Below are positions 1-10,793 of a stretch of DNA of 64,000 nucleotides, in pieces. Origin of the DNA: Anthopleura xanthogrammica (taxonomy: Eukaryota; Cnidaria; Anthozoa; Actiniaria; Actiniidae); NCBI GenBank assembly GCA_964019055.1, contig OZ025223.1:3160125-3224124 (forward strand), in the 5' to 3' direction. How positions within the stretch are numbered: position 1 is the first letter of the stretch; each line of letters starts with the position of its first letter. Made by a program: the position numbers and the translations under genes. The notes under the pieces were generated by a model. The model was not told the origin of the DNA, searched no databases, and saw nothing but the letters and a program-made list of their open reading frames with translations.

Positions 1-110
1 TAGTTCAAAGTCGAGGTTGGAGTTGCCGCGCATGATAAAATATATACTGGCATAAACTATTTTAACTATAGTTTATCTTGCGCGGCAACTCCAACCTCGA
101 CTTGGAACTA
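1..110. mobile_element. Hairpin MITE-like element
   Basis: About 38 of the first 40 bases are complementary to the last 40. The ends read TAGTTCAAAGTCGAGG and CCTCGACTTGGAACTA. The left flank is outside the window, so no target duplication can be checked. Confidence 0.7.
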
Positions 111-151
111 TTATTCGTCGTCTCTGGAACGAAATTGTAAAAAGGTCAAAT

Positions 152-518
152 TTGCATCATCATCATCTTGCATCATTATCACCATCACCATCACCATCAT
201 CATCATCTTGCATCATTATCACCATCATCACCATCATCATCATCATCATCATCTTGCATCATTATCACCATCATCATCATCATCTTGCATCATTATCACC
301 ATCGTCATCATCATCATCATCATCATCTTGCATCATTATCACCATCACCATCATCACCATCACCATCATCTTGCATCATTATCACAATCACCACCACCAC
401 CATCATCATCATCATAATCATCTTGCATCATTATCACCATCATCATCATTATCTTGCATCATTATCACCACCATCATCACCATCATCTTGCATCATCATC
501 ACCATCATCATCATATAA
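152..518. repeat. ATC-rich microsatellite/minisatellite
   Basis: Tandem CATCAT and CACCAT blocks interspersed with CTTGCATCATTATCACC, a higher-order unit repeated about nine times. It lies in the last visible intron of the MFI-like gene. Confidence 0.9.
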
Positions 519-558
519 CAAAGGTCTACACTATCTTGTTGTTGTCCAAAGGACTTAC

Positions 559-3500
559 CAGACAAGTGTTCAGAGCCAGCACTGGTGGCATATTCCTTCC
601 ACTCAACAAGATATCTATAAATAGTAACAACACGTCAGCACGCTATTTAAACCAAGTGAATCCAGAAGGTCTGGGCTCTAGGGCTACTTACTCATCAAAA
701 TTGAGCCCATTGGTCCATTCCAGTAACTCATCGACTTCCCAGTCTTCCACGGCCTCGTGTCCCCGTGAGTCAGCCGCGTTCACCATTCCCTGGGCCACAG
801 TCTTTATAATATTTTGTGTTTGAGGATCGTTCGTTCCTTTGGCTTGTAACATGCCTTGTTTGTACCTAGGGAGGAGAGGGTGGGGTTACCGGGGAAACAA
901 TTTAGGGCTTTCACACATTGTCCAAAATCACGGGCAACAATATGATAGAATTTTGAGGACATTTCTAAAGAACTACAGAGACAAGGAACTATACAAGTGG
1001 CCTGAGAAAACAGACGTCTTGGACGTTAGGCTAAGATACAAGGTACAACTTTTGCGAACGGCAACTTGGAAGCTTTTCATGTGCGCATGCGTCGACTTGT
1101 CATCCAAAAAAATGGATGGCATATTGAGCCCGCAATATGCGTGCGCATGACTCAATAAACATATAACTGGTCACAAATGAGCCCTCTCCCTTATTTATGT
1201 GTTGCAGTGCGTGACGCATTCCCCCAGCAACCGTTTTTATGGTCGTCACACAACGACCCCAAAAACGGCTGCGGGGGAAACTATGTGTGACGTAACTGGC
1301 GCATGCTCAAACTGTCGAGTCCAAGCAGAGGTTTCTTTCATAAAACCAGTAAAGAGAAAAGACTCAGCGAAAAGGGCCTGCTAGCAAGGTAATCTGCAAG
1401 ACTGACGAAAATGGCTAATGCTCTCGACCAACTACAAGTAAATGTCATTATTTTGACATAACTGTTACCCCAAGAAAAGTTCAATACTCACATTTTTTTC
1501 ATCCATTCGATTTTTCTTTGCTTTCTTTTGACTTCTAAATCTTGTTTTCGAACCATCTGAAGTGAAATATCCAATCTTTATTCCTCTCGTTTACGTCAAT
1601 ATTATCCTTCAATAGACCATTTTCAAAAATGGCGGCCGCACATTCGAATGAGTTAAAATCAAACTGAATGAAAAACCAATATAGCCAGGACTAGAAAGAG
1701 CACCTTTAGTAACCCTACGAAGATACCCTAGTCATACAAACAACTGTAAATTTGTTAATTTTCAACAAAAAAAATATATAAAAAAAAAAACTTCGTAGGG
1801 TTACTAAAGTAAAGGTGTTCTTTCTAGTCCTGCGCCCCTGGTATAGGTTCTTAATTTTAACATATTTGATTTTGCAGTCGCCATTTCTGAAAAAGATCAT
1901 TTCGATTCAAACTAAACTAGATAATTATTGATTATTAAAACAAACCTTTTGGTAATTGAATTTCGTTTTTTTCTGTGAAGAATCAAAGACAACAGGGTCT
2001 TGATCTTTTCTGGTGACAAACTGTTGAAAAATATAGAAAAAGTTTTAGAGTACTTGTAGAATAGTAGAGTGGTTGTAGAGTAGTCTGCAGAGTAGTAGTA
2101 CAAATTGAAGACCTGACTCGACCTGTGTTTTTAAGGTTAGAAGTGATAACATGTACATTTTTACCCTGTCTGATACAAGTCTCCAGCCATTGTTTTCCCA
2201 TCTTTGATAACAATCAACTACACCTGAAACAGAAGTATAGAAGGACAGTGATCAGGACAGACAGACAGACGGACGGACAGACAAACAAACAGACAAATTG
2301 ACAGACGCACGGACAGACGAACAGACACTGAAATCGTCAGAACGACAGACAGACGAACAGAAAAATAGTCGGACAGACAGACGAGCAGACAAATAGTGAG
2401 ACGGACAGACAGACGAACAGACAGATGGTCAGAGGGACGGACAGACAGACGGAAAGACAGAATGACAGGCAGAAGAACGGACAGACAGACAGACAGACAG
2501 ATGGTCAGAGGTACGGACAGACAGACGGAAAGACAGAATGACGGGCAGAAGAACGGACAGACAGACAGACGGAAATTTTGCTCCATTACTAATGTTAGCA
2601 TGCCATTTCAAATGTTGGTTGTTATAACTTCAGGAACAAAATGAAAACATGTATTCCTTGTAAGTGACTTTTGGTAAAGGTTTTAAATCCAACATCTCCC
2701 AAATAAGTTAGCAAGTGCAGCCTGCTTCAAGTCTAAGGGGGCTGAGAAGGGTCTGGGGGAAGAACTGAGATGTAGCAATTGTATACCTTTTTTGATCTTG
2801 ACGCTTTTGTTATGTACGACATTACATGGAAGGCTCTTGTTATCCGCCATCGTATAATCACGGGGGGCAAATGCACCAATGTCAGCTATGTTCCGATGAG
2901 TGAAGATCTTGTAATAGATGTTGGGAGGGAACTTCTCCTGGGAACGGGAAAATGGAATGAATGAATGAAAATAAAGAAATGGGTGAATGGATAAATGAAC
3001 AAATGAATAATTGGATTCATGAATGGATGAAACCATGAAACCATCAAGCAAGCACAAGTGAATGAGTGAATACACAATCAAAAACATGAATGAATAAAAA
3101 AAATGGACAAATGACTATTAAGTAAAAATATATTCTTACTCCAGCAAGTCTGAACTTGATGTGAACTCCAGCACCTGCGTCAAGGAGATCTGCCTGTAAG
3201 TGAATTAAAAAATGAATGAATGAATAAATCAATGAATGAATGAATGAATCAATGAATGAATGAATGAATGAAAGAATGAATGAATGAAAGAATGAATGAA
3301 TGAATGAATGAAAGAATGAATGAATGAATGAATGAATGAAAGAATGAATGAATGAATGAATGAAAGAATGAATAAATGAATGAATGAATGAAAGAATGAA
3401 TGAATGAATGAATAAATGAATGAATGAATGAAAGAATGAATGAATGAATGAATGAATGAAAGAATGAATGAATGAATGAATGAAAGAATGAATGAATGAA

Positions 3501-6500
3501 TGGATGAATGAAGAAATGAAGCAAGGAAGGAAGGAAAGATGAAGGAAAGAAGGAAGGAAGGAAGGAAAGAAAGAAGAAGAAGAAAAAAAAAAGAAAACAT
3601 GAATGCATAGATGCCAGATCTTTTCTGTCAGTCATGTAACTCATGATAATATGTAGAAAAACTGGCAACATTTTGAGCAAGGAATGATGTAATACCACTC
3701 TTGTACTCACCTCTCTAGGGTTTATACATCTCAACATTAGCTTTGGATCACCTCTGTTCTTAAAGTTGATCAAATCTCTGTAATAATTATACACTTGCAC
3801 ATCCTGCACAAGCAATAACAACTATATTAGGAAAATCAGAAAACCAAAGAAAAACCCTGGAAATCAAGTAAGAGACTCAAACTGTGTTCGTGTGATCTCA
3901 ACTGAGCCATAAACCTTTCCGACTTGGCTGCAATGTTTTCCCATTTCAGACTGCATGTCATTCCCTAGAGTATCATTTCTTTGTTTAAAAGTTGCACACG
4001 AGAAGACACATGAATATAGATACAACTGAAACAAAGAAGGGGAGGGGAGGAGAGGATAGGATAGAGGGGTTTCTAAGTCACTAATTGAATTTACCAACAA
4101 ATTATGTACTACGCTTCTCAGTTGAGCTTGGAACAACCGAAGTTTTGTCACAAAGTTTTGTCCTTGAAAAGTGCTTGTTGCCAGGGCAACCTCAAAAGTA
4201 TTGAACCGTCTAGTGTGGGGGAAAATCATAAGCTTAATTGCCACCGCAGTGATGTCATCATCATGCTTGATTCCTATTGAATACTTTTGACGCTACCCCT
4301 GACAACATGCACTTTTCAATGACAAAACTTCAGTTGTTCCAAGCTCAACTGAGAAGCATAGTATGGCTTTGCAGTAGGAGTGATAAGACTCCACAGGTAG
4401 AACCACAGGGAGCCCAATTTAGATAAAATTTAAATTATATTAACAGAAATCCACACGTAGGATACCATAGGGAAATTACATTGGAAAACAAAGGCGCGCG
4501 CGAAAAAAAATGTTCTAGTCCATTTTTTACGGATTTTTTTGCTCGTTCGTATTATAGAGGACATTATCTTGACCTGGAATTAAAAAAATTAATTAAACGC
4601 GATTTTTTTCCGTTTTTATTTTCACCTTTTACTTTTATCTAAATTGGGCTCCCTGTGGTAGAACTTACGATATGTTTTCTCCAAGCTCTCTGTATAGAAC
4701 AAGCTGCTTTGTGTCTGTTTGTTGCTGTAGATGCTCTGCTTTCTTCTCTGCTTTCAAGTTCTGGTGATTCCTCAGGAATGGTGGAAGATCTCTGGGGAGA
4801 GACCTCACCATTTGTTGTTGGTGGTGGAGCACTTGGATATCCATGTTGAATTTCTCTTGGTTTCAGGAGTTGCTTTCTCCACCATCTTTGTATTGTACGA
4901 GCACAAAATTCTTTAAAGCTGTTGTGAAACAATTTCAAATTAAGTTACATATTTTATTTTTTTCCACTCAGGTATCATAAAAATTGTGCATTCTGATTGG
5001 CTGTTGGAGCAGGTGGTATTCTCTCAGTATCTGCCCACAGCCTGGTAATATCCTAACGTCATCCACATGTGCGTGGGATAACGGATTGCTAACCAATAAA
5101 ACAAATTCCAAAACAAGTGGAAAAGTCATTATGGGAAAAAAATGAGTTATTTACCATCCTATTATTCACAGTCTTACAGTCGATCCAGATAGGAAAAATG
5201 TGCCCATGGCCTTGAAAACTGAACTCGGCCTAACAGCCTTGGTTTTCAAGCTCAAGTTAAGCACAGTTTTTCCCTATCTGGACCTCCTGTCCAGTAAATA
5301 ACATATTGTGTATTTAAAGAATGTGATGAAGGTTAAAAATGCTGTACATAATGGTTCCTATGTGGGCACGGATCCCCTTTACTATTTAAAACACTTAATT
5401 TAATCCCTATGATAAGTCTTATAAGTCCCAGTGAAACCTGAACAGTTAACGTACGCAGAATGTGACAAACATACACGAGAAAACAAAGAAAAAACAAAAA
5501 AACAATAAGAACTCACCCACTTGACAACACGGCACTGACAGTAACACCATTTATATCAAACACAACATAGAAAAGATTACAAAAACACAACAGAAATGCA
5601 ACTTACATCGACATGGACACTAGGTACACACAGAATTTGAACTGTTTTAACATTCTATTAGTTGAAACTTGACAGTACGGAATATATGCAAGTAGTGTTA
5701 GGCCCGGTTCAAATTTTTGATCTACTCATGAGCTGAACCTTAGGACATCAAAGAATACAAATATCTTACATTGTTTTCAGTGTCTTTGGCTCATGTGAAG
5801 TTCGACATTTGAACTTGGCCTAAGTGTTTATAATTGATGCAAACCAAAGTTCCTGTTATTTGGAAATCAAGTGTGGCATAGCGGTAGTGCACACTTGCCT
5901 CTTCCTGAGAGGTTTGATTCCTGGACTGGACATCAAATGTGAGTATAATTTGTTTTGTCTCTCCCTTAATTTGTGGGTTTTTCTTTGGGTTCTCTGGTTT
6001 TCCTCCCTCCATGAAGCCCAACATGCTAAATTCAATCAGCCCAAAGGTTGTTTCAGGGTTCAATCTAAGAGTTAGCCATGCCATGACTTAGATCAGCCCA
6101 GAGGCCGTTCCAGATCTTGATCTGTGAGTTAGCCATACCCTGACTTATATTAGATCAACTCAGAGGTTGTTACCTCTAGGGTTTGAAAACATTGAAAGAG
6201 TGCTACTCTAAAAACCCTGAACCATACATACCTCATTGGTTTTTCTCTGACTGAGTCGCTGTATGTATCATATTTGGCTTTGATATTTATCAAATTCTAA
6301 ATTTAAAAAATGAACATTTGTAAGCACATGGGAAATAAATGAATAAAACACATACACTTCAATAATCTCAGTGAAAAATATCAATTAATATTCATATTAG
6401 TTTTTAGTAAATAAATTGAGTAACTGGCTGACTGATTGACTACCTGAGGCTCTTCCCCAACACCTTTTCCACTAGCCTTAGGATGAAGGATTTCAGAGAG

Positions 6501-7521
6501 CATAGATCTAGGAAAGATAGAATAGCTACTGTTAATGTTTAAGCTACTGAACATCTGAGGAAGGTGCATTGTGCAGTTTCAAGAAATATCCCTAACTCCC
6601 CCACAGAGGCAGATTGGAATTTCCAAGGGGTGGGAAGGGTCTGAGAAGGGAATATTGTGTAGTACCAGAAAATATCCATACCTCCCCCACAGAGAGGGAT
6701 TGGAATTTCCAAGGGGTGGGAAGGGTCTGAGGAGGGAATATTGTGCACTTCCAGAAAATGTCCATACCTCTGCCGCAGAAGAGGACTGGATTTCCCAAGG
6801 GGTGGGTAGAGAGGATTATATCATTCATCATACTGTACCTTGCATGATAACCTCTCCATACACGCTGTATTTCTATTGCCGCAGCCGCAGCTCTGTCATC
6901 CTTGTCCTTGCTTTCTTTTATAGTTTGCTAATAAATTGAAGAACAATGAAATGCTTAATTCAGAAATGATAAACAGTAAAAATAGACATAAAACTCAAGG
7001 GAATGACATGAGGTCTAACAAATATCAAATCCATGCATCTTAAGTGTTCTAAAGTCGCTTGGTTAAAAAACGTCTCAAAAAATTATCCTTACCAGTCTTT
7101 CAGCTTTGGAGTACATGGAAAACTTGAGGTTCCGGTTAAGAAAACCTGAAATAATAAGATCAATTGCCTTTGTATTCACTAAATTCTTTAACTTTGTACA
7201 ACACGAATGTGTAGCTCGCGAGCTCGTAAGCTTATTTTTCGAATTTATACTTTCTAGAAAGAAACTTATTCAAATTAAAAATAATTTAGAGAAAACTGCA
7301 CTGCTGAGTGATATAAGAAGTTCTACCTCACAAGACGAGAAAATTAAATATGTAAACAAAAGATAAAATAGGAAAAAAGTTTTCACTTGTGCAAGAAATT
7401 TTTTGACACCAAATTCTCGAACACGCTGACTTTGCTTGAGGGAAAACTCACCTGGCAGGTTCGCATTCTCCAAAACGTTTCGAGCATCCTTCATGCTCAG
7501 GATTTTCAACTTTTGGGCCAT
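559..7521 (-). CDS. MFI: C11orf65/MFI-like IQ-motif protein, 3' end off window
   Basis: Fifteen exons were joined by hand on the minus strand: 7521-7452, 7145-7093, 6927-6839, 6507-6444, 6297-6232, 5641-5607, 4918-4669, 3803-3711, 3193-3140, 2937-2787, 2217-2165, 2020-1946, 1556-1492, 865-692, 614-559. All phases agree and 449 codons lie in the window; the last donor (phase 1) points past the left edge. The conserved core resembles human C11orf65 (INPRE, LLDAGAGVHIKFRL, FPPNIYYKIFTHR, WENNGWRLVSD, RKIEWMKKM, WEVDELLEWTNGLNFDE). In vertebrates this protein is reported to restrain mitochondrial fission through MFF. Two IQ-like helices are visible (IEIQRVWRGYHAR, and the paired TIQRWWRK and SIQRAWRKHI), so calmodulin binding is likely. 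The first six exons have no counterpart in the human protein that I recall. The 35-nt exon 5641-5607 was chosen because it repairs the phase, so it is the least certain. Confidence 0.85.
1206..1292. repeat. Short inverted repeat
   Basis: Arms GTGACGCATTCCCCCAG and CTGCGGGGGAAAC with an inner palindrome around CGTTTTT. Probably a small hairpin element. A related GCGGGGGAAAC string occurs near 59387. Confidence 0.5.
1612..1900. mobile_element. Long hairpin element
   Basis: Arms of more than 100 bp with imperfect pairing. The inner arms carry CCTACGAAG and CTTCGTAGGGTTACTAAAG. The outer arms carry AAAAATGGCGGCCGCA and TGCAGTCGCCATTT, so YY1-like motifs sit at both ends. It is an intron insertion in the MFI-like gene. 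Confidence 0.65.
2236..2574. repeat. GACA/GACG microsatellite
   Basis: GACAGACA-type tract with interspersed GACGGACG and a longer repeated block. All apparent open frames here are low-complexity. Confidence 0.9.
2955..3598. repeat. GAAT tetranucleotide microsatellite
   Basis: Long GAATGAAT tracts with AAAGAATG interruptions, in two blocks around the exon at 3193-3140 of the MFI-like gene, ending in a GGAAGGAA/AGAAGA tract. Confidence 0.9.
4107..4366. mobile_element. MITE with about 60-bp inverted ends
   Basis: Left arm ACTACGCTTCTCAGTTGAG with CTTGGAACAACCGAAGTTT; right arm AAACTTCAGTTGTTCCAAG with CTCAACTGAGAAGCATAGT. Intronic. Confidence 0.65.
4403..4658. mobile_element. MITE with TAGAA target duplication at a splice donor
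   Basis: Terminal inverted repeats CCACAGGGAGCCCAATTTAG and CTAAATTGGGCTCCCTGTGG are flanked on both sides by TAGAA (4398-4402 and 4659-4663). The right duplication overlaps base +6 of the donor of MFI exon 4918-4669. Confidence 0.75.
5160..5300. repeat. Inverted repeat
   Basis: Arms around TCCAGATAGGAAAAA and TTTTCCCTATCTGGA, with outer ACTCGGCC/AAGCTCAAG-rich loops. Likely a small hairpin element. Confidence 0.45.
5858..6180 (+). mobile_element. tRNA-derived SINE with tail units
   Basis: A-box-like TGGCATAGCGG (5874-5884) and B-box-like GGTTTGATTCC (5911-5921), then the shared body GGGTTCTCTGGTTTTCCTCC, then tail monomers reading TTAGATCAGCCCAGAGG. Confidence 0.65.
6571..6830 (+). repeat. 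85-bp dispersed tandem unit, about three copies
   Basis: Unit contains TTCCAAGGGGTGGGAAGGG and GAAAATATCCATACCTCCCC. The same unit occurs in introns of ARMC2 and MAP3K4. Confidence 0.8.
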
Positions 7522-9168
7522 CTTTTATTCCAGTTTTTTCTTCTTAACCTCTCAAAAAACAATATTTTTTGCAGAGAATTTGAAACGACTGGACGCCATT
7601 GTTAGTTTGATTACAACTTGCTTGGATACGGGATACCGCTGAACTACGACGGGCTCAGTATATTTCCCATGATGCTCTTCGATTAAAGTTGACACAGGAA
7701 ACCCAGCCATAATTTCTCACGTCAAAACACTCGTGCGTTTATTTCATAATTTATTTCACACTTTTTTTTTGAAATATAACAATATGTACACACATGGAGT
7801 GAAGTGGTATATTATACTATTTCCAAAAAGCTCTTTCGCTCTCGACCCCAGCGAAATTATCACTGCGCTGGCAAAATATCAGACATTTTGAGCACGCACA
7901 TAAGAACGACAGTACTCTGGGATCGAGATAGCCTCCTTTGCCGTCGTTATTTGTGTCCGTACAAATAATGTATGCAAAGGAGGCAAAGATCGAGAGTGGT
8001 TAAGAGATTCTATCATAAGTTTTCCATGCAGAATTAGAAATATTGTCAGTACTAAAATTAAGGTTTTCAAAGTTTTGATGACAGGACGTTTCGCCTATAT
8101 ATATGTTCAAAGCAGTGCCCTACATAAAGAACAACAGTTTGGGAATGGCTTTTAAACCCTGTCCCTAATGCATAACCAAGTACCTTAATTTTCACAAGGT
8201 AAAGCTAATAGACCTCTTTACCTTCGTTGTTTGTCGTGCCATTTTCTGACCACGTGATGCCACTCTTGGGAGTTAATTCTTTCATGTGTAAATATTTAAA
8301 CAAAAGAACATTTCTCAAGGGAATGACATGCGGTCTGAAATGGGCAATTTGCAAACGAAGGCCTAGGTCTATCAAATGTGATTTGCGAACATCGCCATAT
8401 ATTCTGTAACCATGGTAACGCGTTTTCAAAAAACAAGTCCTTTTGCATCTCTAAATTGTTTCCTAAACTATTTAATTAGAGAAATGGCTCGTACTTTCTA
8501 CTCTCCAAGACAGTGTGTCAACACTACCATACCTCAAAAGGTGCACTACTCTTCTCTTCTAAAGTAAAGAAATGACCCTTGCCCCTTCGATCAACAAATT
8601 GAGTCCATCTCATTCCAAAACCCACATAATAATTTAAAGTCTAAATCCAGGGAGATTTCAGGAAGTGCCTGAACACCCTGTCCTCCTTCCAGCCCTGCAA
8701 AGGAGGTGCAAATGCCTCCAAAATACGGAAAAAAGCAAGCATCTCCAATGAATTTTTTTCGATTTTGACATCCGGGAAAACCTGCTCCGCGCAGATCCCT
8801 AGAAACATGTGTAACATTGCAATATGTGTGGCGTTTGTTACTGTTAGCCACAAATCAGCCCAAGTTTGAAACCGGGGATCTGAGATGCATTCCCTTACAG
8901 CGCTTTTCGTAATTCTGCGACCTACCGAATCCAGACGTCTTGCGTTTTGGCTTCCGTGAACTGATCAAACTTACGACGGGCCGAGTTCATTCCAATCGCG
9001 CTTTCACATGTTGATCCGTATAAACATTGCTACGAAGTGCTAATACTCCTTACTGATTGGTTAAGAATAAAAACTGGAGTCTGCAGATCGCAGAATTATG
9101 AAAAACGCTGTATAGTCATTCCTATCTCACTCATTATTGTCACTCTAACACAGTCATCTCATTCAGTG
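7522..9168. other. Intergenic, MFI-like gene to ARMC2
   Basis: Same-strand spacer of 1.6 kb. It holds the unidentified open frame at 8641-8964, a copy of the TAGACCTCTTTA element near 8208-8340, and AT-rich DNA. The last part should contain the promoter of the MFI-like gene and the ARMC2 3' UTR. No further coding signal was seen. Confidence 0.6.
8641..8964 (-). other. Unidentified open frame between MFI-like gene and ARMC2
   Basis: A 107-codon frame without an early ATG lies between two same-strand genes. It includes RRITKSAVRECISDPRFQTW, ADLWLTVTNATHIAMLHMFL, FPDVKIEKNSLEMLAFFRIL and ends FRHFLKSPWI before a TAG. The composition looks protein-like (mixed hydrophobic and charged, tryptophan-containing) rather than low-complexity. 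A second frame is also open over 8591-8851. I do not recognise the family. It could be an exon of an unmodelled gene or the remains of one. Confidence 0.25.
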
Positions 9169-10762
9169 CTAGCTTGGAGACTCCAGGGGTACGAGGTTAG
9201 TGTGATGGGACTTGATTCTATGCAGTAGGTTTTCTCCTACAGGATAAAAAACCTGTTCCCACATGTCTCGGAGAGTGTCGTATAGATATGGCTCCACGTT
9301 CTCCATACTTGTAGAATCAAACATAACTTCTTCATCTGGGGAAAATAGAAGGATAAAGAGTCTTAGATTAGATTTTGTACTGACACGGTAACGGTAAGGC
9401 GCGGTCCGTTCCGTAAGGTTTAAAGTGAGTGGCTTGCGCTGCTGTTGCGCTGAGTGTTGTGTGTTGTAGAGCAGTTACGGACCGCGCCTTGCCGTGACCG
9501 TGTCAGTGCTGTGCCGTGTATGAAAACATTTGACTTTCGGAGTCGTGCGGCGCCGTAAGCGTGTCGTGCCGCGTGACTTTTCACACTCATCAGAAATTCT
9601 CTTCAAATAATGAATGTGGTGGTAATGCGTAGAGCTCCGTACGGAGAGTGATGGTTGTAAAATATACTGACGTCATATATGTTATATATCGAAGTCTAGA
9701 GGATACAATTCGTCGAAGTGCGTAGAGCCCCTTACGGAGAGTGATGGTTGTAAAATATACTGACGTCATATATGTTATATATCGAAGTCTAGAGGATACA
9801 ATTCGTCGTAGTGCGTAGAGCCCCTTACGGAGAGTGATGGTTGTAAAATATACTGACGTCATATATGTTATATATCGAAGTCTAGAGGATACAATTCATC
9901 GAAAAAATCGGTAAGCTACTTCGATTCTTACCTAGATATTCTGCGAGCACATCGATAAGGTCCAAAGTTTCTTCTTCTCCAAACGTATCAAATGAAGTTG
10001 TAATATCCCCGCTACAAAGATTAAAATGGAAGTATAAGTTTATGCATATATAGCTATTTCAAAAAAGGTTCGTGTAGGTTTGCATGTTGCATGTTGCATG
10101 TTGCATGTTCGAATTGCACTATGGGTGATGTGGATGCGGTCAGAGAAAGGTCACAACAATATGGAATTTTCTCAAACTTTGTCTGCAGGTTTTTCCAGTA
10201 TATTTTCTTCTGTGCTGACATTATTTATATATGAATATAATACATTTCAAGCTTAAGAAAAATATAGCATGCAACAAGTAACATGCAACAAAACCTTCAC
10301 CATCTTTTTTTTTTTAAATAGCTGTATATTTTACTATACGTCGTGGGTGTACCCTGGGCGAAGTTGTAATTAAAGCTTCGCGAAGTTTTCAAGAAAGATA
10401 CGAGAACATGGAACATGGCTCTTTAATGTAGTTGAAGTTTTTGATTTTTATCCTGAAGCTTTCATAGTTGAGTTTCCTTAAGTTACATATTTTGGGATGC
10501 ATGGAATTCCCTTCCCTGCCTCTCCTCCCTTCCTTCCCCCACACGCACGCTGGGTGCGATGCACACATTCGCCTTTAGCTAACCTGAAATTCCACAGAGT
10601 TTGGCACACCATTGCTGACAGCTGCCAATCATTTTTGCCGAAGTCATGAAGGACATCGATTAACCTATGGAAGAAGAAAACCACAACACAAGTTCAGCAC
10701 TAGCAAGAAGGCAATGGTGGTTTATGAATTCCAATATTGACAAGGAAAGAGCATCTGGATGT

Positions 10763-10793
<31 letters not shown>

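Noticed and set aside
2218..2644. VCLSVRLS and DRQTDRQ frames
   Set aside because: GACA microsatellite read in both directions.
3229..3821. Repeated FIHSFIHS frames
   Set aside because: GAAT microsatellite; only 3803-3711 is an exon of the MFI-like gene.
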